This document shows, piece by piece, positions 5,844 to 12,877 of a DNA stretch of 20,542 nt. How positions within the stretch are numbered: the first letter of the stretch is position 1; each line of letters opens with the position of its first letter. Made by a program: the position numbers and the translations under genes. Origin of the DNA: a virus; IMG/VR virus record IMGVR_UViG_3300046001_000459, positions 1 to 20,542 of that record. One strand, 5' to 3'. The notes under the pieces are model-generated. The model searched no databases. It was not told where the DNA came from and saw only the letters and a program-made list of their open reading frames with translations.

Positions 5844-6507
5844 GTTTGTATTTCTCCGCTTGTTTGCTGTTGAATTTCATTTCTGGCTGACCGCCTTCAA
5901 ATGCATGAAGATCGTTTTCTAAATCATCAAAGCCTGATTGTCCACCGAATTTCTCGTTTGCTTTGAAGCTGACCACCTTTGCTGTTGGATCAAACGTTTT
6001 GACAGCAATGACCTGCTGCACAAAGGGATCGTTGAAGATCACCTCCAACTCTTCCATGCTCCAAATACACTTGTTGTCCAGTTCCTGTCTCTCGCGCTGC
6101 ATAGCCAGAGTCTCGTTGACCGTTCTGACAATCACCATAACCTGACCTGACTGCATCTCCCACTCAATCCTCGGAATGCTGTCGCTGGCTGGACTCATGC
6201 CTTGATCGGCTGCCCACTGATCGAGCACTGCATACGCTCGGACCATTCCCGCCAAACTGGAATCAAACTTCGCACGATCCTTTGCGCCAATCGCTTGGTG
6301 CAATCTGCTGTTCTGAATCCAGAATTTCTCTCTGAGTTCACTGTCTACTAAAGTAATCAGTCGATTTTCTCCCCATTTCCTGTCGCTGACCGCTTTGGCG
6401 GCCTCCAACTCCACCAACTTGGATTGAACATAAACCGTCCACGCATCTGCCTGTGGACTTGGACTCACCGCCACTGGATGCTGTCTTGAGCTTTTCTTTG
6501 TTGCCAT
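5830..6507 (-). CDS. Hypothetical protein preceding terS
   Basis: I do not recognise this 225-residue protein beyond a general likeness to hypothetical proteins beside terminase genes. The N-terminus is basic and Pro/Ser-rich (MATKKSSRQHPVAVSPSPQ). A helical central part follows (SKLVELEAAKAVSDRKWGEN, HQAIGAKDRAKFDSSLAGM), then a beta-like section (QVMVIVRTVNETLAMQRERQ). The helix WSMEELEVIFND comes next, and the end is hydrophilic. There is no membrane segment, signal peptide or catalytic motif. AAGGA lies nine bases before the ATG at 6507. It sits between the primase-helicase and terS in a leftward operon, so it could act in replication or in the switch to packaging, but no function can be assigned. 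Confidence 0.75.
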   Translation of the reverse strand: MATKKSSRQHPVAVSPSPQADAWTVYVQSKLVELEAAKAVSDRKWGENRLITLVDSELREKFWIQNSRLHQAIGAKDRAKFDSSLAGMVRAYAVLDQWAADQGMSPASDSIPRIEWEMQSGQVMVIVRTVNETLAMQRERQELDNKCIWSMEELEVIFNDPFVQQVIAVKTFDPTAKVVSFKANEKFGGQSGFDDLENDLHAFEGGQPEMKFNSKQAEKYKHGTN

Positions 6508-6552
6508 CTTTTTTATCCTTGTCTAAATTTACTGAAGCAGCCGTCAGAACAA

Positions 6553-8754
6553 TCAGAAACTACGAGTCTTATAGACTCTCGTTTCCGATTCTGATTTCTG
6601 ATCATCTGAAGCGTCTGATTTCTGATCGCTTCTGATCGCTTCTGATTGCTGATTGTTGAATTTGTAAGCCGCCTCACTTGCCATTTTTGTCAAAACATCT
6701 TGGTTAAGCCATGCGACTTTGCCGTGATGTCCACCCAATTTTTTAGTTTTAAGTCTCCCCTTTGCTGTCCAAATTGCGTTACTGATTTGCGTCTTTGTAG
6801 CGTCATAGGCACTGGCTTGTAGCGTCAATTCTTCTTTCCAGTCATCAATATTGACCACCTTCAGGCTTACGCCATCTATTACATCAGTGAATCCTTTGTT
6901 CTTAATTGCCCTATATAGTGCTGGCAACTCATATGGCTGCCATTTGCCACCATCTTTGTTGGCTGGTGGCTTTTTCTCAGTCATCTTTGTGTGATCTGTT
7001 TTGGCTGAATCTGACGCTTGCACCGCCAAGCTGGTCATTGGGTCACCGATTTGCAGTGATCCGGCTGGCGCTGCCAGTTCGACTTTGACCATCTCAAAGC
7101 CGTAGCGCGTCCCATCTTCACCGTCCTTTTGCTTGGCGGTTCTGATGATGCCCTTCATAGAATCCTCAAACCTGATCAACTCCAGTTCGGTATCCACAGC
7201 CCCTAAGAGCGCAGACGATCCCCGCATTCCCTTGGCTGAGTCCTTGCCGCTGTGATGCAGAATCATCAGCGCAGCGCCTTGCACGATCTGCTGTATGCGT
7301 CCACAGGTCACCACAAACTGCATCATGTCTGAGGCCGAGTTCTCATCTCCACCGCCAAACGCTCGCGCCAGCGTATCCACAACGATCAACTTAAAGTCCA
7401 TGCCAGTTTCCATAACCAGCGTCTCTACGGCCACCATCAGCGCGTTGAAGTCCTCCACACTTGATCTGAGGTTTAGCTGGTGTCTGATCACATAGATTGG
7501 CGCACCGTCCTCTGTCTGATGGTGCTGCTTGCACGCCTTGATCCGCGCACCGACTCCCCCGAACCCTTCACCGGCTATATATAAAACAGCGCCGGATTCT
7601 GTGACTTCGTTGCCCATCCAAGTGCGGCCGGTGGCGATTGACTCGGCAATGTCCAGCGCGATAAAGGACTTGAATGAGCCTGGCGGTCCATATAAGGCGG
7701 TAAACGCGCCCACCGGAATCACACTGTGGATCAGCCACTTGACCGGCTCATCTTGTATCGAGTCCCAGTGCTCGATGGCGATTTGCTTTGTCGGCTTTGG
7801 TGGTGCTGCTGGCTCTGCCGCAAACTCATGTTCAATTTCTGCTGTTTTCTGTACATGATCCAGTTGATCTGTACACATTTCCTCGTTTTGTGTACATGAC
7901 TTGGTAATTGGATTCAACCGTTCGGGCATCGTTAGCTGATCCAACGATGTGATGACGGTTGCCGCCTTGACCAGCGCCACCAGTTTATCCCTGCCGCCGC
8001 CCTCCTCGATGAATTCGTAGGCATCGTCCCCTTGGCCTTGCAGACCGAGGTCAACTACCTTGAGTGACTTGACGATGGGCAATATTGCCTCTGCCGCTTT
8101 GTAGGCATAGCCCCAGCCGGCCACATCGTTGTCGGGCAGGATGATCACTTGAGCGCCAGCAAAGTATTCTGTGATGGCGGCAGGCCAGCTTCCAGCGCCA
8201 GTGTGCGCGGTGCTGGCGATCATGCCAATTGACTTGATCGCGTCTGCCGCCTTCTCGCCTTCAACTAGGAAGATGTTTCTGCCTGCGGTCTTCGCGTCCA
8301 GCAGCGCGGGTAAGTTGTAGGGAACGATGCGTGCGTCTGACAGCGTGCTCTGCTTTCGGCCTGCCTCGTCAATCTTGTACAGACGGTATGTCTTGCCTGA
8401 CTCCCCTACGCGCAGCCGCTGCTTAACGAATACCGGCTGACGGTCTTCATCGGTGTAAATCCACTCCTGCTGGAATTCCACCTTTGGGATTGGTCTGATG
8501 TTGGCGAGTGGGTCTGGTCTTTCCAAGAGTTCCGGTAGCAAGTTCAATGCTCTGATGGTGTGAAAGACATCCTCTTGGCTGCACCCACCATGACAGTGGA
8601 AGAGAGGCTTGCCCTCATCATTGATGTCGATGCTGAGTGATGGATTCTTGTCGCCGTTGCCTTTGCCGTGACTCGGTACAGGGCAACTCGCCACCCACTG
8701 ACCGTTTGCTTTCTTTGCGTTGCCCAGCGTCTTGGCTATTTGTTCTGCTTGCAT
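6553..8754 (-). CDS. Primase-helicase: CHC2 zinc finger, TOPRIM and RecA-fold ATPase
   Basis: This 733-residue replication protein fuses primase and helicase functions. Cys24, His29, Cys54 and Cys58 form a CHC2-type zinc site. The TOPRIM core shows LVEGEKAAD with Glu165 and ILPDNDVAG with Asp208/Asp210. After a flexible linker (about 280-330) comes a RepA/AAA_25-type ATPase with Walker A GPPGSFKS (356-363), Walker B LIVVD (456-460) and LHHSGKD (499-505). A C-terminal part (605-690) resembles a winged helix. The tail is low-complexity Ser/Asp/Gln/Lys, encoded by TCTGAT repeats. The start is ATG at 8754: AGAGG precedes it, it overlaps the methyltransferase stop by 19 bases, and the upstream extension of the frame only mirrors the methyltransferase gene. 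It would prime and unwind DNA at the phage origin. Confidence 0.9.
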   Translation of the reverse strand: MQAEQIAKTLGNAKKANGQWVASCPVPSHGKGNGDKNPSLSIDINDEGKPLFHCHGGCSQEDVFHTIRALNLLPELLERPDPLANIRPIPKVEFQQEWIYTDEDRQPVFVKQRLRVGESGKTYRLYKIDEAGRKQSTLSDARIVPYNLPALLDAKTAGRNIFLVEGEKAADAIKSIGMIASTAHTGAGSWPAAITEYFAGAQVIILPDNDVAGWGYAYKAAEAILPIVKSLKVVDLGLQGQGDDAYEFIEEGGGRDKLVALVKAATVITSLDQLTMPERLNPITKSCTQNEEMCTDQLDHVQKTAEIEHEFAAEPAAPPKPTKQIAIEHWDSIQDEPVKWLIHSVIPVGAFTALYGPPGSFKSFIALDIAESIATGRTWMGNEVTESGAVLYIAGEGFGGVGARIKACKQHHQTEDGAPIYVIRHQLNLRSSVEDFNALMVAVETLVMETGMDFKLIVVDTLARAFGGGDENSASDMMQFVVTCGRIQQIVQGAALMILHHSGKDSAKGMRGSSALLGAVDTELELIRFEDSMKGIIRTAKQKDGEDGTRYGFEMVKVELAAPAGSLQIGDPMTSLAVQASDSAKTDHTKMTEKKPPANKDGGKWQPYELPALYRAIKNKGFTDVIDGVSLKVVNIDDWKEELTLQASAYDATKTQISNAIWTAKGRLKTKKLGGHHGKVAWLNQDVLTKMASEAAYKFNNQQSEAIRSDQKSDASDDQKSESETRVYKTRSF
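6590..6646 (-). repeat. Iteron-like TCTGAT direct repeats in the primase-helicase 3' end
   Basis: Six copies of TCTGAT start at 6590, 6597, 6614, 6621, 6631 and 6641, several inside a TTCTGATCGC unit repeated at exactly 10-bp spacing. Two inverted TCAGAA copies lie at 6544-6549 and 6553-6558, just past the stop. In the coding frame they give the Ser-Asp-Gln-Lys tail. The 7- and 10-base spacing is suggestive of protein-binding iterons, but simple slippage expansion is also possible. Confidence 0.7.
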
Positions 8755-9953
8755 ATTGCCTCTACTTGTTCGATGCGTTGTCCGATCCACGCCATCACAG
8801 GCACTGCCATGCTGTTGCCCAAGGCCTTGTACCTTGGACCGTCTGGCGTTGGCTTGCCCTTGGCTTGGATGTCGGTGTAGTTGTCGGGAAAGCCTTGGAG
8901 TCTCTCGCATTCCTTTGGCGTGAGTCGGCGCACTGCCATGGCTTGTTGAATTACTACTGCTTCATTTCCTTGTGTAGGACAATGGCATTGTTGTGTAAGA
9001 GCGCCAACGCCATGATCTTCGCGAACCTTACGGCCAGGAGACATTAAGTTCATTGACCATGCCGTTTGGGCGCTGGATGGAATAGGTTGCATCACGATAG
9101 GTTCATGCCCATGCGTTTCACGCCTAAGAGTTCCTGTCATGTCGTGCTCAATGTTCATCACGCTACCGCCTTGATCCATCAGGCAGATGGGTTGCGCCAC
9201 GCCATGCTGATCAGCCTTAGTGAGACATGGTGCAATGTCATGCATCGGCTCTGTGGCGTTGCCGCCGTTCTCAGGCTTGCGTCCAATCCAGTTGCCAGGT
9301 ATGCCGTAGGCTGGAATCAAGTCTTCTGTTTCAAAGTCGTAACGCTGGCCAGCGCCTCGTGTAAGGCACTTGGCAGGGTCTTCCCTCTTTTCTCTGCTCG
9401 GCGCAGGATTCCCTGACAGGCTGTGGCGCTCAAAAAGAACCGCTGCGGCACATCGCCAGTCTCCAAGGTATCCGACAACGAACACACGGCGGCGGCGCTG
9501 TGCCACTCCAAAGTATTGAGCGTCAAGCACCCTGTATGCGAACCCATACCCGCATTCTGCCAACCCTCCAAGGAAGCTGCCAAAGTCCCGTCCTCCATTG
9601 GAGGACAGAACGCCGGGGACGTTCTCCCAGACCAACCAGTTGGGGCTATGTTGTTTAGCAATGGCAAGATAGGTAAGCATGAGGTTGCCACGCGGGTCAT
9701 CCAATCCTTTTCTGAGTCCTGCGACTGAGAATGATTGGCAGGGAGTTCCTCCAACGAGAAGATCGACATTTGATTCAATTGACCACTCCTTAAATTTCGT
9801 CATGTCGCCAAGGTTTGGCGTTTGTGGGTAGTGGTGCGCCAGCACCTGAGATGGAAACTTTTCGATCTCTGAATACGCTACTGCCTCCCATCCAAGGGGA
9901 TGCCATGCTACTGTTGCCGCCTCAATACCACTGCAAAGTGAGAGATATTTCAT
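8736..9953 (-). CDS. DNA (cytosine-5)-methyltransferase
   Basis: This 405-residue enzyme transfers a methyl group from SAM to C5 of cytosine. All key motifs are present in order: LCSGIEAAT (I, 6-14), GGTPCQSFS (IV, catalytic Cys72), WENVPG (VI, Glu110), AQRRRRVF (VIII, 151-158), RRLTPKECERLQGFPDNYT (IX, 342-360) and YKALGNSMAVPV (X, 375-386). The region between VIII and IX (about 185-335), where the target recognition domain lies, is built from several short related units (CLTR..., CLTK..., GTLRRE..., GALTQQ...), which may give more than one specificity. No restriction enzyme is nearby, so it is an orphan phage enzyme that probably protects the DNA from host restriction. It follows a terminator, and no clear Shine-Dalgarno or promoter is visible before the ATG at 9953, so expression probably depends on read-through. 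Confidence 0.95.
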   Translation of the reverse strand: MKYLSLCSGIEAATVAWHPLGWEAVAYSEIEKFPSQVLAHHYPQTPNLGDMTKFKEWSIESNVDLLVGGTPCQSFSVAGLRKGLDDPRGNLMLTYLAIAKQHSPNWLVWENVPGVLSSNGGRDFGSFLGGLAECGYGFAYRVLDAQYFGVAQRRRRVFVVGYLGDWRCAAAVLFERHSLSGNPAPSREKREDPAKCLTRGAGQRYDFETEDLIPAYGIPGNWIGRKPENGGNATEPMHDIAPCLTKADQHGVAQPICLMDQGGSVMNIEHDMTGTLRRETHGHEPIVMQPIPSSAQTAWSMNLMSPGRKVREDHGVGALTQQCHCPTQGNEAVVIQQAMAVRRLTPKECERLQGFPDNYTDIQAKGKPTPDGPRYKALGNSMAVPVMAWIGQRIEQVEAICKQNK

Positions 9954-9970
9954 GTTGTATTTTTTAGAGG

Positions 9971-9999
9971 AAAAAAAACCGCTGGTGCTACCCAGCGGT
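9971..9999 (-). terminator. Rho-independent terminator after the SSB-like gene
   Basis: On the leftward strand an 8-bp perfect stem (ACCGCTGG at 9978-9985 with CCAGCGGT at 9992-9999, loop of six) is followed directly by eight T residues (complement of the A run 9971-9978). It lies 17 bases after the SSB-like stop and 18 bases before the methyltransferase start. It would reduce transcription into the methyltransferase and primase-helicase. Confidence 0.9.
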
Positions 10000-10015
10000 G
10001 CTTAAAGCCGATCAG

Positions 10016-10603
10016 TTAAAACATTTCGTCATCAGCCACTGCTGCGGCCATCACGCTCTTCGCTGGCGCTGGTGGTGCAACTGGTGCGGCAGCCGGAGCA
10101 GCAAATGGCGCAGAGTGATCCGCACCTTCAGCGTCCATGCCAGCGGGACGATCAATCCAACTGATGATTGCGAACGCTGGAATGCGCGTAGTGCCTTTAC
10201 CGATCTTTTCCAGTTTAGAGCCAATGTATTCCAGCACAGGCAACTTGCCAGCATTGGCGGCTTGCTGTGCCGCGCACGCCTCGTATAGAGCTTGAAGCCC
10301 CATGTTAGGACCTACGCCGTTGGATGACCATTCCACCAAGCCGATTTCCTTGTTGTAAAACTTGATGATGAATCCACGCTTGTGATCCGGTGTTGGCTGT
10401 GCGCCTTTGCGTCCAAGCGTTGCATCGGCCTGCCAATCGCGGATACCTACACCGAGTTGTAGCCAGCCGGTTTGCACATCATTGATGTCGAACACAACCT
10501 TTTTGAGTTGGATTTCCTCGCCAAGATTGTTTGTCCAAGCGTTGGCTTGGGGAGAGAAGCGGATGTAGTTACCAGAGCCGCCAGCAGATGAGAGGTTTAG
10601 CAT
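10016..10603 (-). CDS. Predicted single-stranded DNA-binding protein
   Basis: This 195-residue protein has a beta-rich N-terminal domain (residues 1-155). It starts LNLSSAGGSGNYIRFSPQA and contains IQLKKVVFDINDV, HKRGFIIKFYNKEIGLVEWS, LPVLEYIGSKLEKIGKG and AFAIISWIDRP, compatible with an OB fold. A flexible Ala/Pro-rich linker (about 165-185) then leads to an acidic tip ending ADDEMF. A core plus disordered linker plus acidic tip with a terminal aromatic residue is the layout of bacterial SSB and T7 gp2.5-like proteins, where the tip recruits partner proteins. The gene lies between a Cas4-like nuclease and the primase-helicase block, which fits a replication and recombination role. The call is by architecture and context; no specific SSB signature is claimed. 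Confidence 0.7.
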   Translation of the reverse strand: MLNLSSAGGSGNYIRFSPQANAWTNNLGEEIQLKKVVFDINDVQTGWLQLGVGIRDWQADATLGRKGAQPTPDHKRGFIIKFYNKEIGLVEWSSNGVGPNMGLQALYEACAAQQAANAGKLPVLEYIGSKLEKIGKGTTRIPAFAIISWIDRPAGMDAEGADHSAPFAAPAAAPVAPPAPAKSVMAAAVADDEMF

Positions 10604-10637
10604 TTTGCGTTTTGCTTTCTAAAGTTCAGGGGTTGCA

Positions 10638-11756
10638 TTATTGACTCAGACTGCGATCTCTCGCAAGTGTGAGTCCACTTGATATCTTGACCGTGAGATC
10701 GTCCAAGATAACTCTGTTTTCCTTTGGTAGCAGTTTCTCTGCTGCCGCTGGAGTAATTAGTGTCGTGTCGAATATTTGAATTCGGGTAAGTCCCAACTCG
10801 GCCAGCTTGTCGGCTGCCTTGTCGCCATCTAACCACTTGCGCGTTGCGCGTTTGGGTTGCAACTGCCAGCCTTGCAGCACCATGCCGTCCTTCTCCATGG
10901 ACTGCAATGCGTGCTCTTTGACGGCCTCAATGAATTTCTCAACATGATTGGCTTTGTCCAGAATGGCGCTGATCTGATCCGGTGTGAGCGTCTTCATCAC
11001 CTCTGCGATCTCTTCTTTGTCCAGCTTGGTGATGTCCTGTTGTTTGGCCACGACATCGAATTGCTGTTGCTGTTTAGGGCAAATGGTCTTCGCGTCACAC
11101 CACTGACAAGCTGACTCAGACATATACAGAGGTGGATCATCGAGTTGGGTGGCGATCATTGCAGGCCGCAAGACTTTCTCTTCCCACTCCCACATATCGG
11201 CTGCTGTCATCACCAGTGTGCGAGGCTCGCCAGAGTAGGGCTGAACAATGGTGAGTTGAAATTCTTTTATCCAATCGCGGCTCATGCCCTGCGTGTAAGC
11301 CAGCGCGTATATCTTGAGCTGGGTAGAGTCCTCAGACACATAGCCCTTGCCGGTCTTGAGGTCTACGACATAAACAGTGCCTGCAAACATTGAGTAGCCA
11401 ACAACATCGGCAGTGCCGCCAACCTCTATGTATTCTTTGCTCTGGTACTTAACCGGATACTCGACATTCATGCGCTCGGTCTTGACTTCAATGTGCCAAA
11501 TCTCATTCAAGTAGTCCAAGGCCATCTGACAATCGTCAGCGTCCAGAGTCACGCCTTCAATAGTTTCACCAACAAACTTCATGGGGTCGGTGTCGAGTTG
11601 AAAGCAAGTCTCGGCCAGCGCGTGAATGGCTGTGCCACGCTGTGCGGCCTCACCTGATGGGCGTTGCGGTACTTGAGCGCAGAGCTTCACCGAGCCAGGA
11701 CACGCTATCCAGCGCGATGAAGCTGACGGTCTTAACCTTCTTTGTTTGATTGCCAT
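10638..11756 (-). CDS. DUF2800 family, Cas4/RecB-like PD-(D/E)XK nuclease
   Basis: This 372-residue protein begins with the DUF2800 signature RPSASSRWIACPGSVKL (9-25) and GTAIHALAE (41-49, His45). It continues with VGGTADVVG (Asp117), VVDLKTGKG (Asp132 and Lys134) and QLKIYALAY (Gln146, Tyr150). These match the H-D-D-K-Q-Y arrangement of RecB/Cas4-type nucleases. Cys19 near the N-terminus plus Cys217, Cys220 and Cys226 form the one-plus-three cysteine pattern that holds a 4Fe-4S cluster in Cas4 and AddB. The C-terminal third (230-372) is helical, with a charged section. It sits between RuvC-like and SSB-like genes, so processing of DNA ends in recombination-dependent replication is likely. 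The ATG at 11756 is preceded by a purine-rich GAAAGAGA and overlaps the upstream gene by 25 bases. Confidence 0.85.
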   Translation of the reverse strand: MAIKQRRLRPSASSRWIACPGSVKLCAQVPQRPSGEAAQRGTAIHALAETCFQLDTDPMKFVGETIEGVTLDADDCQMALDYLNEIWHIEVKTERMNVEYPVKYQSKEYIEVGGTADVVGYSMFAGTVYVVDLKTGKGYVSEDSTQLKIYALAYTQGMSRDWIKEFQLTIVQPYSGEPRTLVMTAADMWEWEEKVLRPAMIATQLDDPPLYMSESACQWCDAKTICPKQQQQFDVVAKQQDITKLDKEEIAEVMKTLTPDQISAILDKANHVEKFIEAVKEHALQSMEKDGMVLQGWQLQPKRATRKWLDGDKAADKLAELGLTRIQIFDTTLITPAAAEKLLPKENRVILDDLTVKISSGLTLARDRSLSQ

Positions 11757-11962
11757 GTGTCTCTTTCTAGATGATGGTCATTGATGACCAGTTGATAAGC
11801 CAGTTGTCGCACCTCGTGGCTGACTGCATGGCCGAGGTCTTCCGGATCGAGGATGCGCTTGAGTAATACGATCTTGTCCTGATTGGCTTTGCGTTGCTGT
11901 TCCAGTTGAGTGCCAAGCCAGACGATGTGCTCACGCAATATCTGTCGTTCTTTATCCTGCAT
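11732..11962 (-). CDS. Small helical protein, 76 aa, unknown
   Basis: ATG at 11962 opens a 76-residue frame beginning MQDKERQILREHIVWLGTQL. A longer frame from a TTG at 11983 is possible, but the ATG is preferred and overlaps the RuvC-like stop by 11 bases. The first half looks like a charged coiled coil (EQQRKANQDKIVLLKRIL); the second is helical with His residues (HAVSHEVRQLAYQLVINDHH). I do not recognise a family. It overlaps the nuclease gene downstream by 25 bases, so it is embedded in the recombination block and may be an accessory factor of either neighbour. Confidence 0.65.
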   Translation of the reverse strand: MQDKERQILREHIVWLGTQLEQQRKANQDKIVLLKRILDPEDLGHAVSHEVRQLAYQLVINDHHLERDTWQSNKEG

Positions 11963-12431
11963 GGCGTGACCCCCAGTGGGCAATCAGCGCAGCGTCAGCG
12001 CGGCCATCGTCTTTGACTCGTTTGAATTGATCTTGATCTGATGGGAAGAGTTCCATGGCGCGAGCGCGGCTGGCATCCTTACCCTGTCCACGGCCAACGG
12101 CCTTCACCCAAGTCGCTGGCGGTACAAAGGTAACCGGCATCTTGAACGCGGCCAGAATGCCCTCAATCATGCCAAAGCTGCGGCCAAAGCTGAAGACACT
12201 TGTCACGCCTTGGCCCGCCATTGCTCCTACGCGCTCGCAGTAGGCATGACAGTCTCTGCCGGAGTACAGGTAGAGCATCTCGGCCAACTCGCTGGCGCTG
12301 ACCTGTCGTTTGGCTTTGCCGTTGCGCTCAACCGTCATGGTTGGCATATCGAATATCTTGAGGCTCTCAGTCGAGATGATGGCGATTGCGCCAGAGAGAC
12401 CAGGATCGATGCCAATGCTGTATTTGCTCAT
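11952..12431 (-). CDS. RuvC-like Holliday junction resolvase
   Basis: This 159-residue protein is close to the usual RuvC length. It has the RNase H-fold active-site series: GIDPGLSGA (Asp9), CERVGAM (Glu66) and DDGRADAALIA (Asp142 and Asp146 in the last acidic cluster). FSFGRSFGMIEGIL and the strand TFVPPATWVK fit the dimer helix and following strand of RuvC. The enzyme would cut four-way junctions or other branched DNA made during replication, and so debranch concatemers before packaging. Its ATG overlaps the stop of the HTH regulator by four bases (ATGA), and its own stop overlaps the next small gene by 11. No RuvA or RuvB partner is visible, which is normal for phage resolvases. Confidence 0.9.
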   Translation of the reverse strand: MSKYSIGIDPGLSGAIAIISTESLKIFDMPTMTVERNGKAKRQVSASELAEMLYLYSGRDCHAYCERVGAMAGQGVTSVFSFGRSFGMIEGILAAFKMPVTFVPPATWVKAVGRGQGKDASRARAMELFPSDQDQFKRVKDDGRADAALIAHWGSRHAG

Positions 12432-12682
12432 TTGACGGCCTCTTCCATGGCCTTGTTCAGTATGGTCATGCGTGCTGACACCAGCGCATTGGCGGCCTCA
12501 TCCAAGCGAATGACGGTGCTGTAGAGTGGCTCTGTGATGCCGTTCTGCCAGCGACTGATCTGCGCCTGATTGATCTCTGACACGCGAGAGAGGTCAGACA
12601 TCTTGAATCCGGCAGACTCCACCTTGTTTTTTATGTCCAGAATTGCTTGCTGTGCGATTTTCATGTCTAGAATGTTAACCAT
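12428..12682 (-). CDS. Cro/CI-type helix-turn-helix regulator
   Basis: This 84-residue protein contains an HTH of the Cro/CI class: KMSDLSRVSEINQAQISRWQ (about 27-46) has the Ala-free turn and the recognition helix QAQISRWQNG. A helical C-terminus follows (DEAANALVSARMTILNKAM). The start could be the ATG at 12682 or the in-frame ATG at 12664 (MKIAQQAILDI); neither has a strong Shine-Dalgarno. It is the first gene of the leftward operon and sits 33 bases behind a terminator-like hairpin. The natural inference is an early repressor acting on the 12.8-kb control region, either on its own leader or on the rightward promoter whose -35 box lies in an inverted repeat. No CI-like dimerisation or cleavage domain is present. 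Confidence 0.8.
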   Translation of the reverse strand: MVNILDMKIAQQAILDIKNKVESAGFKMSDLSRVSEINQAQISRWQNGITEPLYSTVIRLDEAANALVSARMTILNKAMEEAVK

Positions 12683-12711
12683 GTTTTGTGGAAAGCGTCA
12701 AGTGTACAGGC

Positions 12712-12739
12712 AAAAAAGGGGATCAGCGAACCGATCCCC
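12712..12739 (-). terminator. Terminator or attenuator in the leftward leader
   Basis: Read leftwards, GGGGATC and GATCCCC (12733-12739 and 12718-12724) form a 7-bp stem with an eight-base loop, followed by six T residues (complement of A run 12712-12717). It ends about 30 bases before the HTH start. No leftward gene lies upstream for 2.7 kb, so its likely target is the leader of the HTH-ruvC operon itself. Confidence 0.8.
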
Positions 12740-12748
12740 AAAGGCAAC

Positions 12749-12769
12749 TGCTGGAAGCATGAACCAGCA
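12749..12769. repeat. Second hairpin in the leftward leader
   Basis: TGCTGG (12749-12754) pairs with CCAGCA (12764-12769) around a nine-base loop. It lies ten bases upstream of the terminator stem on the leftward transcript and has no T-run. It may be part of an attenuation or antitermination leader, or be incidental. Confidence 0.45.
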
Positions 12770-12800
12770 ACCCACATTGTAGATGATAGAATACTTGACT

Positions 12801-12824
12801 AACTTGTAGGTGATTTGACAAGTT
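12801..12824. promoter_or_regulatory. Candidate operator: inverted repeat over the rightward -35 box
   Basis: AACTTGT (12801-12807) and ACAAGTT (12818-12824) are perfect inverted 7-base arms separated by ten bases. The right arm overlaps the promoter's -35 hexamer. A further ACTTG half-site lies at 12793-12797, nine bases from the first arm. A dimeric HTH protein, such as the one encoded next door, could bind here and block RNA polymerase. Confidence 0.6.
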
Positions 12825-12842
12825 CGGTAAATGTGATATTAT
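12815..12842 (+). promoter_or_regulatory. Strong sigma70-type promoter for the rightward cassette
   Basis: An exact -35 TTGACA at 12815-12820 and a -10 TATTAT at 12837-12842 (five of six) are separated by 16 bases. Transcription would start near 12849, about 29 bases before the first ATG, with an AAGGA Shine-Dalgarno at 12866-12870. This is the best host-type promoter in the window and implies early expression by host RNA polymerase. Confidence 0.8.
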
Positions 12843-12877
12843 CAATTCCTCAATAACGCAACTCTAAGGAAAACGAA

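Noticed and set aside
8755-8910. N-terminal extension of the primase-helicase frame by 52 codons
   Set aside because: The extra residues only mirror the methyltransferase gene in another frame; the ATG at 8754 has a ribosome site and starts the conserved domain.
9317-9778. 153-codon leftward frame inside the methyltransferase
   Set aside because: It overlaps in another frame the region that encodes motifs IV to VIII, which are clearly the real product.
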